Shown here one piece after another: positions 16,004 through 25,681 of a stretch of DNA of 43,177 bases. The position numbers and the translations under genes are program-made. The first letter of the stretch is position 1, and each line of letters begins with the position of its first letter. Origin of the DNA: Halovulum sp039180525 (GTDB taxonomy: Bacteria; Pseudomonadota; Alphaproteobacteria; Rhodobacterales; Rhodobacteraceae). A model generated the notes under the pieces. The model was not told the origin of the DNA. It did not search any database and saw only the letters and a list, made by a program, of their open reading frames with translations. Location: assembly GCA_039180525.1 (NCBI GenBank), contig JBCDDF010000025.1, positions 1-43,177 of the forward strand, written 5' to 3'.

Positions 16004-17223
16004 ATCTCGCCTCCGATCGCGCCGGTCGCCTGCCAGGCCTTGAGTTGGTCCGTGTCCGCGCCCAGCAGCGCGCGCAGCGTTGCGCCGGTGTCGGCGCCCA
16101 GCAGCGGGGGCGCTGCCTGGTAGTCGACCGGTGTTTCGCTCATCTTGATCGGGTTGCCGATCAGCGTGACCTCGCCCGAGACCGGATGCGGCAGGGTCAC
16201 CGTCATCTCCCGTGCCTGGGCCTGAGGCTGGGCAAATGCCTCCGCCAGGTCGTGGACAGGGCCGCAGGGCACGCCCGCGGTCTCCAGCGTGGCGATCCAG
16301 TCGGCACGGGTCCGGGTGGCGGTGATGTCGTTCAGCATGGGGATCAGCGTGGCGCGATTGCGCACCCGGTCGGTGTTTTTGGCAAAACGCGGGTCGGCGG
16401 CCAGATCGGCGCGGCCGGCGGTTTCGCAGAACCGGGCGAACTGGTCGTCATTGCCCACCGCGATGATGAACGCGCCATCGGCGCCGGGGAAGGTGCCGTA
16501 GGGCACGATAGTCGGGTGTTCATTGCCGCGTTGCGGGGGCACCTGGCCGTCGACCAGATAGCCCTGACCCTGGTTGATGAGCCAGGCAAGCTGGCTGTCG
16601 AGCAGGCTGATGTCGATATACTGCCCCTTGCCGGTGTTGTGCCGGGCGTGAAGCGCGCTGAGGATCGCCGTGGCGGCGTACATGCCGCACATGACGTCGG
16701 CGATGCCCACTCCCACCTTCATCGGCCCGCCATCCGGCGTTCCCGTCAGCGACATGATCCCGCCCATACCCTGGATCAGAAAATCATAGCCGGCACGGTG
16801 GGCCAGTGGGCCGGTCTGGCCAAAGCCGGTGATCGAGCAATAGATCAGGCCGGGATGCTCGGGGGCCAGGCTGGCATAGTCGAGCCCGTATTTCGCCAGT
16901 CCGCCAAGTTTGAAATTCTCGATCAGGATATCGGCTTTGCCGGCCAACTCGCGCAGGATCTGCTGGCCTTCGGCACTGGCGATGTCGATTGCCAGGGATT
17001 TCTTGCCGCGATTGGCGCACAGATAATAGGCGCTTTCGCGCGTGTCCGCGCCGGCTGCGTTCTTGAGGAAGGGTGGGCCCCAACCGCGCGTGTCATCGCC
17101 CCGGCCCGGGCGCTCGATCTTGAGCACATGCGCGCCGAGATCGGCCAAAAGCTGGGTGGCGGTGGGGCCGGCGAGGATGCGGCTGAGATCCAGAACGACC
17201 AAACCATCCAGCGGACCCGGCAT
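16000..17223 (-). CDS. Class III (CaiB/BaiF-type) CoA-transferase
   Basis: A cytoplasmic enzyme of 407 residues that moves CoA between carboxylic acids. It opens with GLVVLDLSRILAGPTATQLLADLGA, the usual family start. D176 (in GVGIADVMCG) matches the catalytic aspartate that forms the mixed anhydride and thioester in formyl-CoA transferase (D169 there). The conserved DFLIQGMGG segment precedes it. The ATG at 17223 has an AGGA ribosome site about eight bases upstream. Its stop overlaps the start of a thiamine-diphosphate enzyme gene by four bases, so both are probably made together and act in one pathway. The acyl substrate cannot be read from the sequence; formyl/oxalyl, succinyl and longer acids are all seen in the family. 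Confidence 0.9.
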   Translation of the reverse strand: MPGPLDGLVVLDLSRILAGPTATQLLADLGAHVLKIERPGRGDDTRGWGPPFLKNAAGADTRESAYYLCANRGKKSLAIDIASAEGQQILRELAGKADILIENFKLGGLAKYGLDYASLAPEHPGLIYCSITGFGQTGPLAHRAGYDFLIQGMGGIMSLTGTPDGGPMKVGVGIADVMCGMYAATAILSALHARHNTGKGQYIDISLLDSQLAWLINQGQGYLVDGQVPPQRGNEHPTIVPYGTFPGADGAFIIAVGNDDQFARFCETAGRADLAADPRFAKNTDRVRNRATLIPMLNDITATRTRADWIATLETAGVPCGPVHDLAEAFAQPQAQAREMTVTLPHPVSGEVTLIGNPIKMSETPVDYQAAPPLLGADTGATLRALLGADTDQLKAWQATGAIGGEI

Positions 17224-17331
17224 GCGTGTTCCTTCCCCGTCACCTTGTGTCAGGGCGACTTACACGGGATCGCCCAGGGCTGCAAAGGGGTGGCTCCTGG
17301 GGGGCTGCGTCGCCGCAGGGGGCAGGCCGGA

Positions 17332-17390
17332 CCCGCGGTGAAACCGCGGGCGCGGGCCCATTCCGGGCCCGCGCATGATCTTCGATCATG
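17332..17390 (-). repeat. Three tandem perfect hairpins after fpr
   Basis: On the minus strand, in order after the fpr stop, there are three hairpins. The first is CATGATC, loop GAA, GATCATG (17374-17390). The second is a 9-bp stem CGCGGGCCC with a five-base loop (17351-17373). The third is CCCGCGGT, loop TTC, ACCGCGGG (17332-17350). This is the same order and orientation as the 3184-3241 array, and both end with GGGTCCG. It probably ends fpr transcripts or protects their 3' end. Confidence 0.8.
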
Positions 17391-17424
17391 TCCGACCGGT
17401 TACGCCCGACGGCGGCCGTGGCAC

Positions 17425-18237
17425 TTAGCCGACGAAGGCCTTTTCCAGAACGTATTCCCCGGGCTGGGCATTCGAACCTTCGCTGAGCCCCGCCGCCGCC
17501 GCCAGCGCTGCTACGTCTGTATTGAGCCCCGTCGAGCCGCAGATCATCACCCTGTCGGTCACGGGGTCGAGCGGCGCCAGGCCGAAATGGTCGAAAAGCC
17601 TGCCGGACGCGATCCACTCGGTGATCCGCCCTGTGTGGGCGCTGCTCTGCTGCGTCGTGGTGGGCAGGTACTTCACCTTGTCCCCGACCAACGCCCCGAT
17701 CAGCGGATCGCTGGGCAGCGCCGCGATCAGTCGCCGGCCGTATTCCAGATCCGCCACCGCGCGGCAGGTATGGGTCACCACGACCTGGTCGAATTTCTCA
17801 TAGACCTCCGGATCGCGCAGCAGCGACGCGAAGGGCGCGATCCCGGTACCGGTCGCGATCAGATAAAGCCGCCGGCCCGGCAGCAGCGCATCGATCACCA
17901 GCGTGCCCACGGGCTTCGGCCGCAAGATCACCTGATCGCCCACGGCGATCTTCTGCAGCCGCGACGTCAGCGGCCCGTCGGCGACCTTGATCGAATAAAA
18001 CTCCAGCGTCTCGTCCCAGGACGGTGAGGCGATGGAATAGGCGCGCAGGATCGGCTTCCCGTTCTCGCCGGGCAGGCCGATCATCACGAACTCGCCCGAC
18101 CGAAAGCGCAGGGATTGCGGCCGGGTCAGGCGGAAGGAAAACAACCGGTCGGTCCAATGCGTGACTTCGGTGACGGTCTGGGTATCCGGCTGCAGCTTGG
18201 CGCCGGCAGCGGGGCGGGCGGGGGCTTGGACGTTCAT
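17425..18237 (-). CDS. fpr: Ferredoxin--NADP+ reductase
   Basis: A 270-residue FAD enzyme that exchanges electrons between NADPH and ferredoxin or flavodoxin in the cytoplasm. The FAD-binding RAYSIAS motif, the NADP-binding GTGIAPFAS motif and the C-terminal YVLEKAFVG tail are visible, typical of the bacterial FPR subclass. The start at 18237 (MNVQAP) was preferred because an AAGGA site precedes it at the right distance; an ATG at 18288 lies in an intergenic repeat. It lies 77 bases after the DUF934 gene of the sulfite-reduction operon and on the same strand. Since that operon lacks a cysJ gene, this reductase may supply electrons to CysI through ferredoxin (inference). Tandem hairpins follow the stop. 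Confidence 0.93.
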   Translation of the reverse strand: MNVQAPARPAAGAKLQPDTQTVTEVTHWTDRLFSFRLTRPQSLRFRSGEFVMIGLPGENGKPILRAYSIASPSWDETLEFYSIKVADGPLTSRLQKIAVGDQVILRPKPVGTLVIDALLPGRRLYLIATGTGIAPFASLLRDPEVYEKFDQVVVTHTCRAVADLEYGRRLIAALPSDPLIGALVGDKVKYLPTTTQQSSAHTGRITEWIASGRLFDHFGLAPLDPVTDRVMICGSTGLNTDVAALAAAAGLSEGSNAQPGEYVLEKAFVG

Positions 18238-18273
18238 CGGCAACAATCCTTGGGGCCGCGCGGCGGCGGCGGT

Positions 18274-18298
18274 GAGGTCCCGGGTCAAGCCCGGGACG
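18274..18298. repeat. GTCCCGGG-TCAAG-CCCGGGAC palindromic repeat, copy 2
   Basis: Identical over 25 bases to 14360-14384, with an 8-bp stem (18277-18284 with 18290-18297) and loop TCAAG. It lies in the short gap between the DUF934 gene and fpr, where it could act as an mRNA-processing or partial termination signal. Confidence 0.8.
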
Positions 18299-18314
18299 GG
18301 TGGTTACGGGAATG

Positions 18315-18749
18315 TCAGCGGGCCGCGAACAGGCGATCCTGATAGCTCAGCCCCTGCGGCACGGCACGCCACTGCGCCTCGGGCATCCGCGCGGCCTGTT
18401 CGTCAGAGATCGCGATCTGGTCGATGCCAACGCGCAGGGCCGCGCGAAACTGATCGACCAGCACGTGCCCTTCGGCGCGGATCCGTCCGCCATAGCCCAG
18501 GTTGCGCAATTGCTGCGCCCGGCTGAAGCCGCGCCCGTCGGCGGACTTCTCGAACGGCAGGATCACCATCGTCACCTTGTCGAACCAGGGACGCAGATTC
18601 TCCGGCTCGGCGGTGATGTCGAAGCGCACCGCCAGCGGCACATCGATGGGCAGATCCTGCCCGGTCCAGAATTGGTCGAAATCCAGCACCGCGCCGTCCT
18701 CGGGCCAATCGTCGGCCACAAAACCGGTCCGGTCGATGATCTGGGTCAT
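18315..18749 (-). CDS. DUF934 protein of the sulfite-reductase operon
   Basis: A 144-residue protein of the DUF934 family, which is known mainly from its place beside cysI and cysH in proteobacteria. Its role is unproven; an accessory part in sulfite reduction is usually assumed. Visible family features are the N-terminal WPEDGAVLDFDQFW segment and the central LPFEKSADGRGFSRAQQLR stretch. The C-terminal half carries GHVLVDQFRAALRVGIDQI. No cysteines are visible, so it is unlikely to hold an Fe-S centre. The ATG at 18749 overlaps the cysH stop (ATGA) and has a strong AAGGAG site. It is the last gene of the tightly packed cluster; fpr follows after a palindromic repeat. Confidence 0.88.
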   Translation of the reverse strand: MTQIIDRTGFVADDWPEDGAVLDFDQFWTGQDLPIDVPLAVRFDITAEPENLRPWFDKVTMVILPFEKSADGRGFSRAQQLRNLGYGGRIRAEGHVLVDQFRAALRVGIDQIAISDEQAARMPEAQWRAVPQGLSYQDRLFAAR

Positions 18750-19475
18750 GCCATGCTCCTTTCGACGCGGCCTGTGGGTCCGAAATGGATGCCGCATTCG
18801 GTTTTTTCGCTGCCGCGCCAACGCCCGGCGCGGGGGTCTTCGCCCGGGCGCACGCGGGTCGTGCAGGGCACACAGCCGATGGACGGAAAGCCCTCGGCCA
18901 CCAACGGGTGGCGCGGCAGGGCGTGATCCTCCAGATAAGCGGCGATCCGCGCCGTATCCCAATCGGCCAGCGGGTTTACCTTGAGCCGCCCTTCCGCATC
19001 GGTCTCGAATACGGGCATCGCGGCACGGGTGCCGGACTGGAACCGTTTGCGCCCGGAGATATGCGCCGAGAAGCCTGCCAGCGCCCGATCCAGCGGTTCC
19101 ACCTTGCGCAGCGCACAACAGGCGTCGGGGTCGGATAGATGCAGGGCGCCGAACCGGTCGCGGCGGCGCAGCGTCTCCGCATCATGGCGGATCACCCGCA
19201 CATCGGTCAGGCCCAGATGCGCCGCCAGATTGCGCTGGTAGTCCAGCGTCTGCGGGAACAGCATCAGCGTGTCGACCATCAGCACCGGCACATGCGGGTT
19301 GATCTGCGCCGCCATGTGCAACAGCACCGCGGAGTCCGCCCCGAAGGAGGATACGACCGCAATGCCGCCCGCGTGATAGCGCAGGGCGGCGTGCAGGATC
19401 TCCTCCGCCCGGGCGCCATCATAACGCGCATTCAGCCCTGCGACCGACCGGTCGGGGTTGAAAGCGAAGGCGGGT

Positions 19476-19486
<11 letters not shown>
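18746..19486 (-). CDS. cysH: Phosphoadenylyl/adenylyl-sulfate reductase
   Basis: The enzyme reduces activated sulfate to sulfite. The 246-residue protein has a PP-loop, SFGADSA (47-53), for the nucleotide. The Cys pattern C123-C124 (in DACCALRKVEPL) plus C205 and C208 (CVPC) is the [4Fe-4S] signature of the APS-using type. C231 in KTECGIH is the catalytic cysteine. APS is therefore the likelier substrate, a family-based inference. The start at 19486 (MRPEPAF) overlaps the cysI end by 11 bases, and the stop overlaps the DUF934 start by four. Neither ATP sulfurylase nor APS kinase genes are in this window, so the activation step is encoded elsewhere. Confidence 0.95.
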
Positions 19487-21136
<1,650 letters not shown>

Positions 21137-21137
<1 letters not shown>

Positions 21138-21451
21138 TAGCTGGGCTCCGGGGCGCGTTGGGCCTGTTTGCCGTGGAAATAGTTGGATGGGCCGCGGGTT
21201 CTGAAGGCTTCGCGGAAATGCACCGGCGCGGGCTGGCCATCGCGCAGTTCGGCATCGGCCAGGTAGACGCCCACGGTCCGGTCGGGGAAGGCGGAGGCGG
21301 CCTCTAGCAGCGCGTCGGCGGCTTCCTGGGTTTCGGCCAGGGTGGCTTCGCCGTGGTCGCGAGACCAGGTGCCCCGGGCGGTGAAATAGATCACGTCGCC
21401 CTCGAACAGGTCATTGGCGGTGGCGATCTTGGGGGAGAACTTACGTGGCAT
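21137..21451 (-). CDS. DUF2849 protein of the sulfite-reductase operon
   Basis: A 104-residue protein of the DUF2849 family, known almost only from alphaproteobacterial cys operons. It begins MPRKFSPKIATANDLFEGDVIYF and contains a TWSRDHGEATLAET stretch and a C-terminal VHFREAFRTRGPSNYF, all typical. It has no cysteines and no signal sequence, so a small cytoplasmic accessory protein is expected. Its molecular role is unproven. The start at 21451 was chosen for the family N terminus; upstream in-frame sequence runs into a hairpin array. The stop overlaps the cysI start by one base, which ties its output to CysI. Confidence 0.9.
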
Positions 21452-21481
21452 GGCGGCCTCCCAGGGCGCTTGGTTGTGGGC

Positions 21482-21558
21482 GGGGCGCCGAAGGGCCCCC
21501 GTGCGCGGAACGCGCACGCGCCGGGCAGGGCCCGGCGGTTCCGGCGTACCGCCGGAAC
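21482..21558 (-). repeat. Four tandem hairpins between cysG and DUF2849
   Basis: Given in plus-strand order. First is GGGGC/GCCCC around eight bases (21482-21499). Second is GTGCGCG, loop GAA, CGCGCAC (21501-21517). Third is GCCGGGC, loop AGG, GCCCGGC (21520-21536). Fourth is GTTCCGGCG, loop TAC, CGCCGGAAC (21538-21558). They lie 31 bases upstream of the DUF2849 start and 34 bases after the cysG stop, inside what looks like one transcription unit, so they may adjust expression between the two. Confidence 0.75.
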
Positions 21559-21592
21559 GGGGCCGGTGCCGGGCGCGGCGATTGCGGCAGGC

Positions 21593-22987
21593 TCATTGGA
21601 CTGCCTCCAGAAGTTCGGGTTCGCGGGCCATGGCTTCGGCCGCTCGCGGGCTGAGGCCGAGAAACAGGATCACCGGGCCGGCCGGCCCCGCCGCCTCCAA
21701 TGCGTCCGGCAAGTCGAGCAGCGTCGTTGCGATCACCCGCTGATCGGGGCGGGAGGCGTTTTCCACCGCCGTTACCGCCGTATCCTCGGCCGCACCGTGG
21801 ATCATCAGCCGCCCGCGCAGGAATGTCGCCGCGCGCACGCCCATGTAGATCGCCGCCACCGACCCGGGCCGGGTCAGTTCGCGCCAGTCGTGTTCGGCAA
21901 AGCCCTTCACATCGTGGCCGGTCAGCATCTTCAGGCTGCCATTGCGCCCGCGCTTGGTCAGGCTCGCCTTCAGGCTCGCCGCCCCGGCCGCGGCCGAGGT
22001 GATGCCCGGAACCACGTCGAACGGCACGCCGGCGGCGTCAAGCGCATCCATTTCCTCGTCCAACCGCCCAAACATCCCCGGATCACCGGATTTTAGCCGC
22101 ACCACCTGCGCCGTCTGCCCGTGTTCCACCAAAAGCGCATTGATGTCTTCCTGTTTCCAGGACCGGCCATAGGGAACCTTGCCCACCTCGATGACCGTTG
22201 CCTCGCGGCGGGCGAGTTCCAGGATCGGCTGCGGTACCAGGCGGTCGTGGATCACGACATCGGCCTCGTGCAGCAAGCGCCGGGCCTTGAGCGTCAGCAG
22301 TTCCGGGTCGCCCGGTCCGGCGCCGACCAGCCAGACATGCCCCAACTCGGGCCGCGCGGCCAATTCCTCCGACAGCAGTTCTTCCAGCGCGAACCGCGCG
22401 GCGTCCGCGCCCGCCTTCAGCGCCTCCGGCCCGCGGTCGAAATAGAAGCGCGACCAGAAATTGCGCCGCTTGCGGCCCATTGGCAGCACTTCGGCCCGGG
22501 GTCGAAACGCCTGGCCCAGCCGCGCCAGCGCGCCCAGCGCCGCGGGCAGCCGTTCCTCCAGATCAGCCTTGATCTTGCGCGCCAGAACCGGGGCCGCGCC
22601 CTCGGTGCCGATGGCGACGGTCACCGGATCGCGGTCGACGATGGCGGGCGTGATGAATTGGCTGCCGTCCAGATTGTCGACGATATTGGTCAGCGCCCCG
22701 GCGGCACGGCCGATCCGCACCGCGGCTGCATCGCGCTGCGGATCCTCGTTGGCGCCGTAGACCAGCGCCGCGCAGGTGGCATCGCCGGGCTCAAGATCCC
22801 GCGCCACCAGCCGCAACCGCCCGGCCTCGGCCCAGGCGCGCACCTGATCGGTCGCTTCGGTGCCATAGACAGCGATTGTCGCCTCGGTCTTCAACAGCAG
22901 CCTGAGCTTGGCCTCGGCGCAGTCGCCTGCCCCGGCCACCACGACACGTCGGCCGCGCAGATCCAGGAAGATCGGGAAATGTCGCAT
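21593..22987 (-). CDS. cysG: Siroheme synthase
   Basis: A fused enzyme that turns uroporphyrinogen III into siroheme, the cofactor of CysI. Of its 464 residues, the N-terminal part (1 to about 200) is the precorrin-2 dehydrogenase/ferrochelatase. It has a VVVAGAGDCAEAKLRLL nucleotide fold and the DPVTVAIGTEGAAPVLAR segment. From about residue 220 it is the uroporphyrinogen-III methyltransferase, with WLVGAGPGDPELLTLKA and VVPGITSA signatures. The start at 22987 (MRHFPIFLDLRG) has an AAAGGTG site about ten bases upstream. It heads the minus-strand sulfur cluster and is divergent from an Lrp-type regulator gene, a likely local regulator. All three CysG activities appear to be present. Confidence 0.96.
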   Translation of the reverse strand: MRHFPIFLDLRGRRVVVAGAGDCAEAKLRLLLKTEATIAVYGTEATDQVRAWAEAGRLRLVARDLEPGDATCAALVYGANEDPQRDAAAVRIGRAAGALTNIVDNLDGSQFITPAIVDRDPVTVAIGTEGAAPVLARKIKADLEERLPAALGALARLGQAFRPRAEVLPMGRKRRNFWSRFYFDRGPEALKAGADAARFALEELLSEELAARPELGHVWLVGAGPGDPELLTLKARRLLHEADVVIHDRLVPQPILELARREATVIEVGKVPYGRSWKQEDINALLVEHGQTAQVVRLKSGDPGMFGRLDEEMDALDAAGVPFDVVPGITSAAAGAASLKASLTKRGRNGSLKMLTGHDVKGFAEHDWRELTRPGSVAAIYMGVRAATFLRGRLMIHGAAEDTAVTAVENASRPDQRVIATTLLDLPDALEAAGPAGPVILFLGLSPRAAEAMAREPELLEAVQ

Positions 22988-23127
22988 GCGAAGACACCTT
23001 TCCGCGTTTCCCAAAAAATATAGTCGATTATCCCCCAATTTGACGAGTGGGCGCTTGAAATAGGAACGTACGTCCGCAAAAGTGGACGATACAGGTAGAT
23101 TGTCCTGCACATGGACCGGAGGCTGGA
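22988..23127. promoter_or_regulatory. Divergent control region between cysG and the Lrp-type gene
   Basis: A 140-base gap, richer in A+T than its surroundings. It holds an inverted repeat CGTCC-N8-GGACG (23071-23088) and a perfect ACGTACGT palindrome (23066-23073), close to the regulator's start, so they could serve autoregulation. An A+T-rich stretch (AAAAAATATAGTCGATTATC) lies near 23010-23030, on the cysG side. No clean -35/-10 pair was found for either gene. Confidence 0.4.
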
Positions 23128-23613
23128 ATGCAAGTCGCACTGGACCCGCTGGACCGGAAAATCCTTGCGGCGCTGCAAAAGGACGCCTCCGGCTCTTTGG
23201 AGGCGCTGGCCCGCGCGGTGGGCGCCTCCAAGACCCCGGTCTGGAATCGCGTCCGCAAACTGCGCGAGGCCGGTGTGATCAAGGGCGAGGTGGCGCTGCT
23301 CGACCCCGACAAGCTGGGGCTGGACGCGTGTTTCTTCGTCTTTATCCGCACCTCCGAACACGACGTCGACTGGCTCGACCGGTTCATGGCGGCGCTGAAA
23401 CGCCGGCCCGAGGTGGTGGAGGCGCACCGGCTGGCGGGCGATATCGACTACATCCTCAAGGTCCGTGTACCGAACCCGCGCGCCTATGACGATTTCTACC
23501 GCACGCTGATCGCGGAGGTGTCGATCTTCAACGTGACCTCTACGCTGTCGATGGAGGAGATCAAGGCGACCACGGCGATGCCGTTGCCAGGCTCACAAAC
23601 CGCGCACGGTTGA
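23128..23613 (+). CDS. Lrp/AsnC-family transcriptional regulator
   Basis: A 161-residue regulator. Residues of about 5-60 form the N-terminal winged helix-turn-helix (LDRKILAALQKD, then SKTPVWNRVRKLREAGVIKG). Residues of about 65-150 form the RAM/ligand-binding domain, with the usual VVEAHRLAGDIDYILKV segment. Members assemble as dimers to octamers and often sense amino acids. A GGAGG ribosome site precedes the ATG by about six bases. It is divergent from cysG, the first gene of the siroheme and sulfite-reduction cluster, so control of sulfur assimilation is a fair inference from context. The effector cannot be told from the sequence. Confidence 0.9.
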   Translation: MQVALDPLDRKILAALQKDASGSLEALARAVGASKTPVWNRVRKLREAGVIKGEVALLDPDKLGLDACFFVFIRTSEHDVDWLDRFMAALKRRPEVVEAHRLAGDIDYILKVRVPNPRAYDDFYRTLIAEVSIFNVTSTLSMEEIKATTAMPLPGSQTAHG

Positions 23614-23704
23614 TCGCTTTTCCGTGAGCGGCGGGTTATCGGCCCTGTCGCGATCCCTACCTTGCGGGGTCCGCCGATCGTGCGGAAACCCGAAAGGACA
23701 CCCC

Positions 23705-24823
23705 ATGACATCTCCTGCCGATCCCGCGCTTGCAGACCTGTTCGCGCCACTGCAGATCGGGCCCTTTGAGGCGGCCAACCGCATCTGGATGGCGCCCCTG
23801 ACCCGCAACCGGGCACAGCCCGACGGCACGCCGACGCCGCTGGCCAAGACATATTACAGCCAGCGCGCCGGCGCCGGGCTGATCGTGACAGAGGCGACCA
23901 CCATCAATCCCGGGGCGGTCGGGTATATCGCGACACCCGGCATCTATACCGACGCCCAGACCGCCGATTGGCGCGCGGTGACGGACGCGGTGCATGCCGC
24001 CGGTGGGCGGATCTTCTCGCAGCTTTGGCATGTGGGCCGGATCAGCCATACCTCGCTGCAACCCGATGGTCAGGCGCCGGTCGCGCCCTCGGCGATTGCG
24101 GCCAAGGCACAGACCTTTGCCGCCGAGGGCTTCGTCGACACGTCTCCTCCGCGGGCATTGGAGGCGGATGAAATCCCCGGGTTGATCGCAGACTTCCGCC
24201 ACGCCGCCCGCCAGGCCATCGCGGCCGGGTTCGACGGGGTCGAGGTGCATGCCGCGAATGGATATCTGCTGGATCAGTTCCTGCACCCGAATGCCAATAC
24301 CCGTACCGATGCCTATGGCGGTTCGGCCGAAAACCGCGCCCGTCTGCCGTTGGAAGTGGTCGCGGCGGTGGCCGAAGAAGTCGGCGCCGGGCGGGTCGGC
24401 GTGCGGCTGTCGCCGACGGGCACCTTCAACGACATGGATCCGACCGGGATCGAGGACACCGCCCGGGCCTTTGTCGCGGGTATCGACACGATGGGGCTGG
24501 CGTATCTGCATGTCGTCCACGCCTTCCCGGGCGCCGAGGTGACCGATGCGCACCGGGCGCTGATGGCTGATCTGCGCCGGGACTGGTCGGGCGTTTACGT
24601 GGCGAATGGCGACTTCGACGCCGCAACCGCCGCCGCCTGGATCGCAGAGGGGCGGGCCGATGCCATCACCTTCGGCCGGCCGTTCATCTCCAACCCCGAC
24701 TTACCTGAACGTTTCCGCCACGGCGCGGCACTGACCCCGCCGGACGAGTCGACCTTCTACGGTGGGGATCACCGCGGCTACACCGACTACCCGCCGATGA
24801 CGGAGGCCGCCACAGCGGGCTGA
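23705..24823 (+). CDS. Old Yellow Enzyme family NADH:flavin oxidoreductase
   Basis: An FMN-dependent ene-reductase of 372 residues that reduces activated C=C bonds of enals, enones or nitro compounds with NAD(P)H. It shows the N-terminal NRIWMAPLTRNRA segment of the TIM barrel. The substrate-binding His/Asn pair is in EVHAANGYLLDQFL, followed by YGGSAENRARLP and the phosphate-binding AITFGRPFISNPDLPER near the C terminus. These place it with the classical OYE (NemA-type) group. The ATG at 23705 has an AAAGGA site. It is the first of two oxidoreductase genes on the plus strand, followed by a hairpin and then an SDR gene. The natural substrate is unknown. Confidence 0.93.
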   Translation: MTSPADPALADLFAPLQIGPFEAANRIWMAPLTRNRAQPDGTPTPLAKTYYSQRAGAGLIVTEATTINPGAVGYIATPGIYTDAQTADWRAVTDAVHAAGGRIFSQLWHVGRISHTSLQPDGQAPVAPSAIAAKAQTFAAEGFVDTSPPRALEADEIPGLIADFRHAARQAIAAGFDGVEVHAANGYLLDQFLHPNANTRTDAYGGSAENRARLPLEVVAAVAEEVGAGRVGVRLSPTGTFNDMDPTGIEDTARAFVAGIDTMGLAYLHVVHAFPGAEVTDAHRALMADLRRDWSGVYVANGDFDAATAAAWIAEGRADAITFGRPFISNPDLPERFRHGAALTPPDESTFYGGDHRGYTDYPPMTEAATAG

Positions 24824-24840
24824 GCTGCGCCCATCACCGG

Positions 24841-24863
24841 GGCCGGGTTGCACAGGCCCGGCC
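24841..24863 (+). terminator. Hairpin after the Old Yellow Enzyme gene
   Basis: GGCCGGG (24841-24847) pairs with CCCGGCC (24857-24863) around a nine-base loop. It starts 18 bases after the stop codon. No T-run follows, so termination may be partial. Confidence 0.45.
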
Positions 24864-24913
24864 GCACGGTCTAAGCCGGCCGGCATGGCGAAACGGAATG
24901 CGAGGGGATGGCC

Positions 24914-25681
24914 ATGGCGGATTTCGACGGCAAGGCGGTGATTGTGACCGGCGCCAGCCGGGGAATTGGGGCTGCGACGGCGCGTGCCTTTGCCAAGGCC
25001 GGGGCGCGCGTGCTGCTGGCGGCCCGGTCCACGGCCGCGATCGAGACCATCGCTAAAGAGATCCGCGATGCCGGCGGCGACGCGCTGGCGCAGTCGGCCG
25101 ATGTCTCGCAATGGGATCAGGTACAGGCGCTTGTCCACAAAGCCATCCACACGCTGGGCGGGCTGGACGTGCTGGTTAACAATGCCGGCGTGATCAATCC
25201 GATTGCTACGCTGGCGCAATCCGATCCCGCCGCCTGGGCCCATGCCGCGGATATCAACTACAAGGGCGTCTATTTCGGTCTGCGCGCCGCGTTGCCCGAA
25301 ATGGCTGCGCGGGGTAGCGGGGTGATCGTCAATATCTCTTCCGGTGCTGCGACCAGTCCCTTGGAGGGGTGGAGCCACTACTGTTCGTCCAAGGCCGCCG
25401 CACTGATGCTGACCCGTTGTGCGGACCGAGAGGCCCCGGCGGGCGTGCGCGTGGTGGGCCTGAGCCCTGGCACGGTGGCGACGGAGATGCAGGTGGACAT
25501 CAAAGCCTCGGGCATCAACCCGGTCAGCCAGTTGGACCCATCCGTGCACATCCCCGCGGAATGGCCGGCCCGAACGATCCTCTGGCTGTGCACCGAGGAT
25601 GCGGCGGAGTTCGCGGGTGGCGACGTCAGCCTGCGCGACCCGGATATCCGCGCGCGGGTCGGGTTGCCGCAGGCGGGCTAG
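24914..25681 (+). CDS. SDR-family oxidoreductase
   Basis: A classical short-chain dehydrogenase/reductase of 255 residues using NAD(P). The glycine-rich TGASRGIG motif (from residue 12), LVNNAG, the catalytic Ser in NISSG and the YCSSK active-site pair are all present. PGTVATEM, a usual SDR segment, follows. The ATG at 24914 was preferred over the one at 24908: the purine run GAGGGG is directly against the first ATG but seven to eight bases from the second. It follows the ene-reductase gene on the same strand across a hairpin, so the two may act on related compounds. The substrate is not predictable. An A+T-rich repeat element starts at its stop codon. Confidence 0.92.
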   Translation: MADFDGKAVIVTGASRGIGAATARAFAKAGARVLLAARSTAAIETIAKEIRDAGGDALAQSADVSQWDQVQALVHKAIHTLGGLDVLVNNAGVINPIATLAQSDPAAWAHAADINYKGVYFGLRAALPEMAARGSGVIVNISSGAATSPLEGWSHYCSSKAAALMLTRCADREAPAGVRVVGLSPGTVATEMQVDIKASGINPVSQLDPSVHIPAEWPARTILWLCTEDAAEFAGGDVSLRDPDIRARVGLPQAG

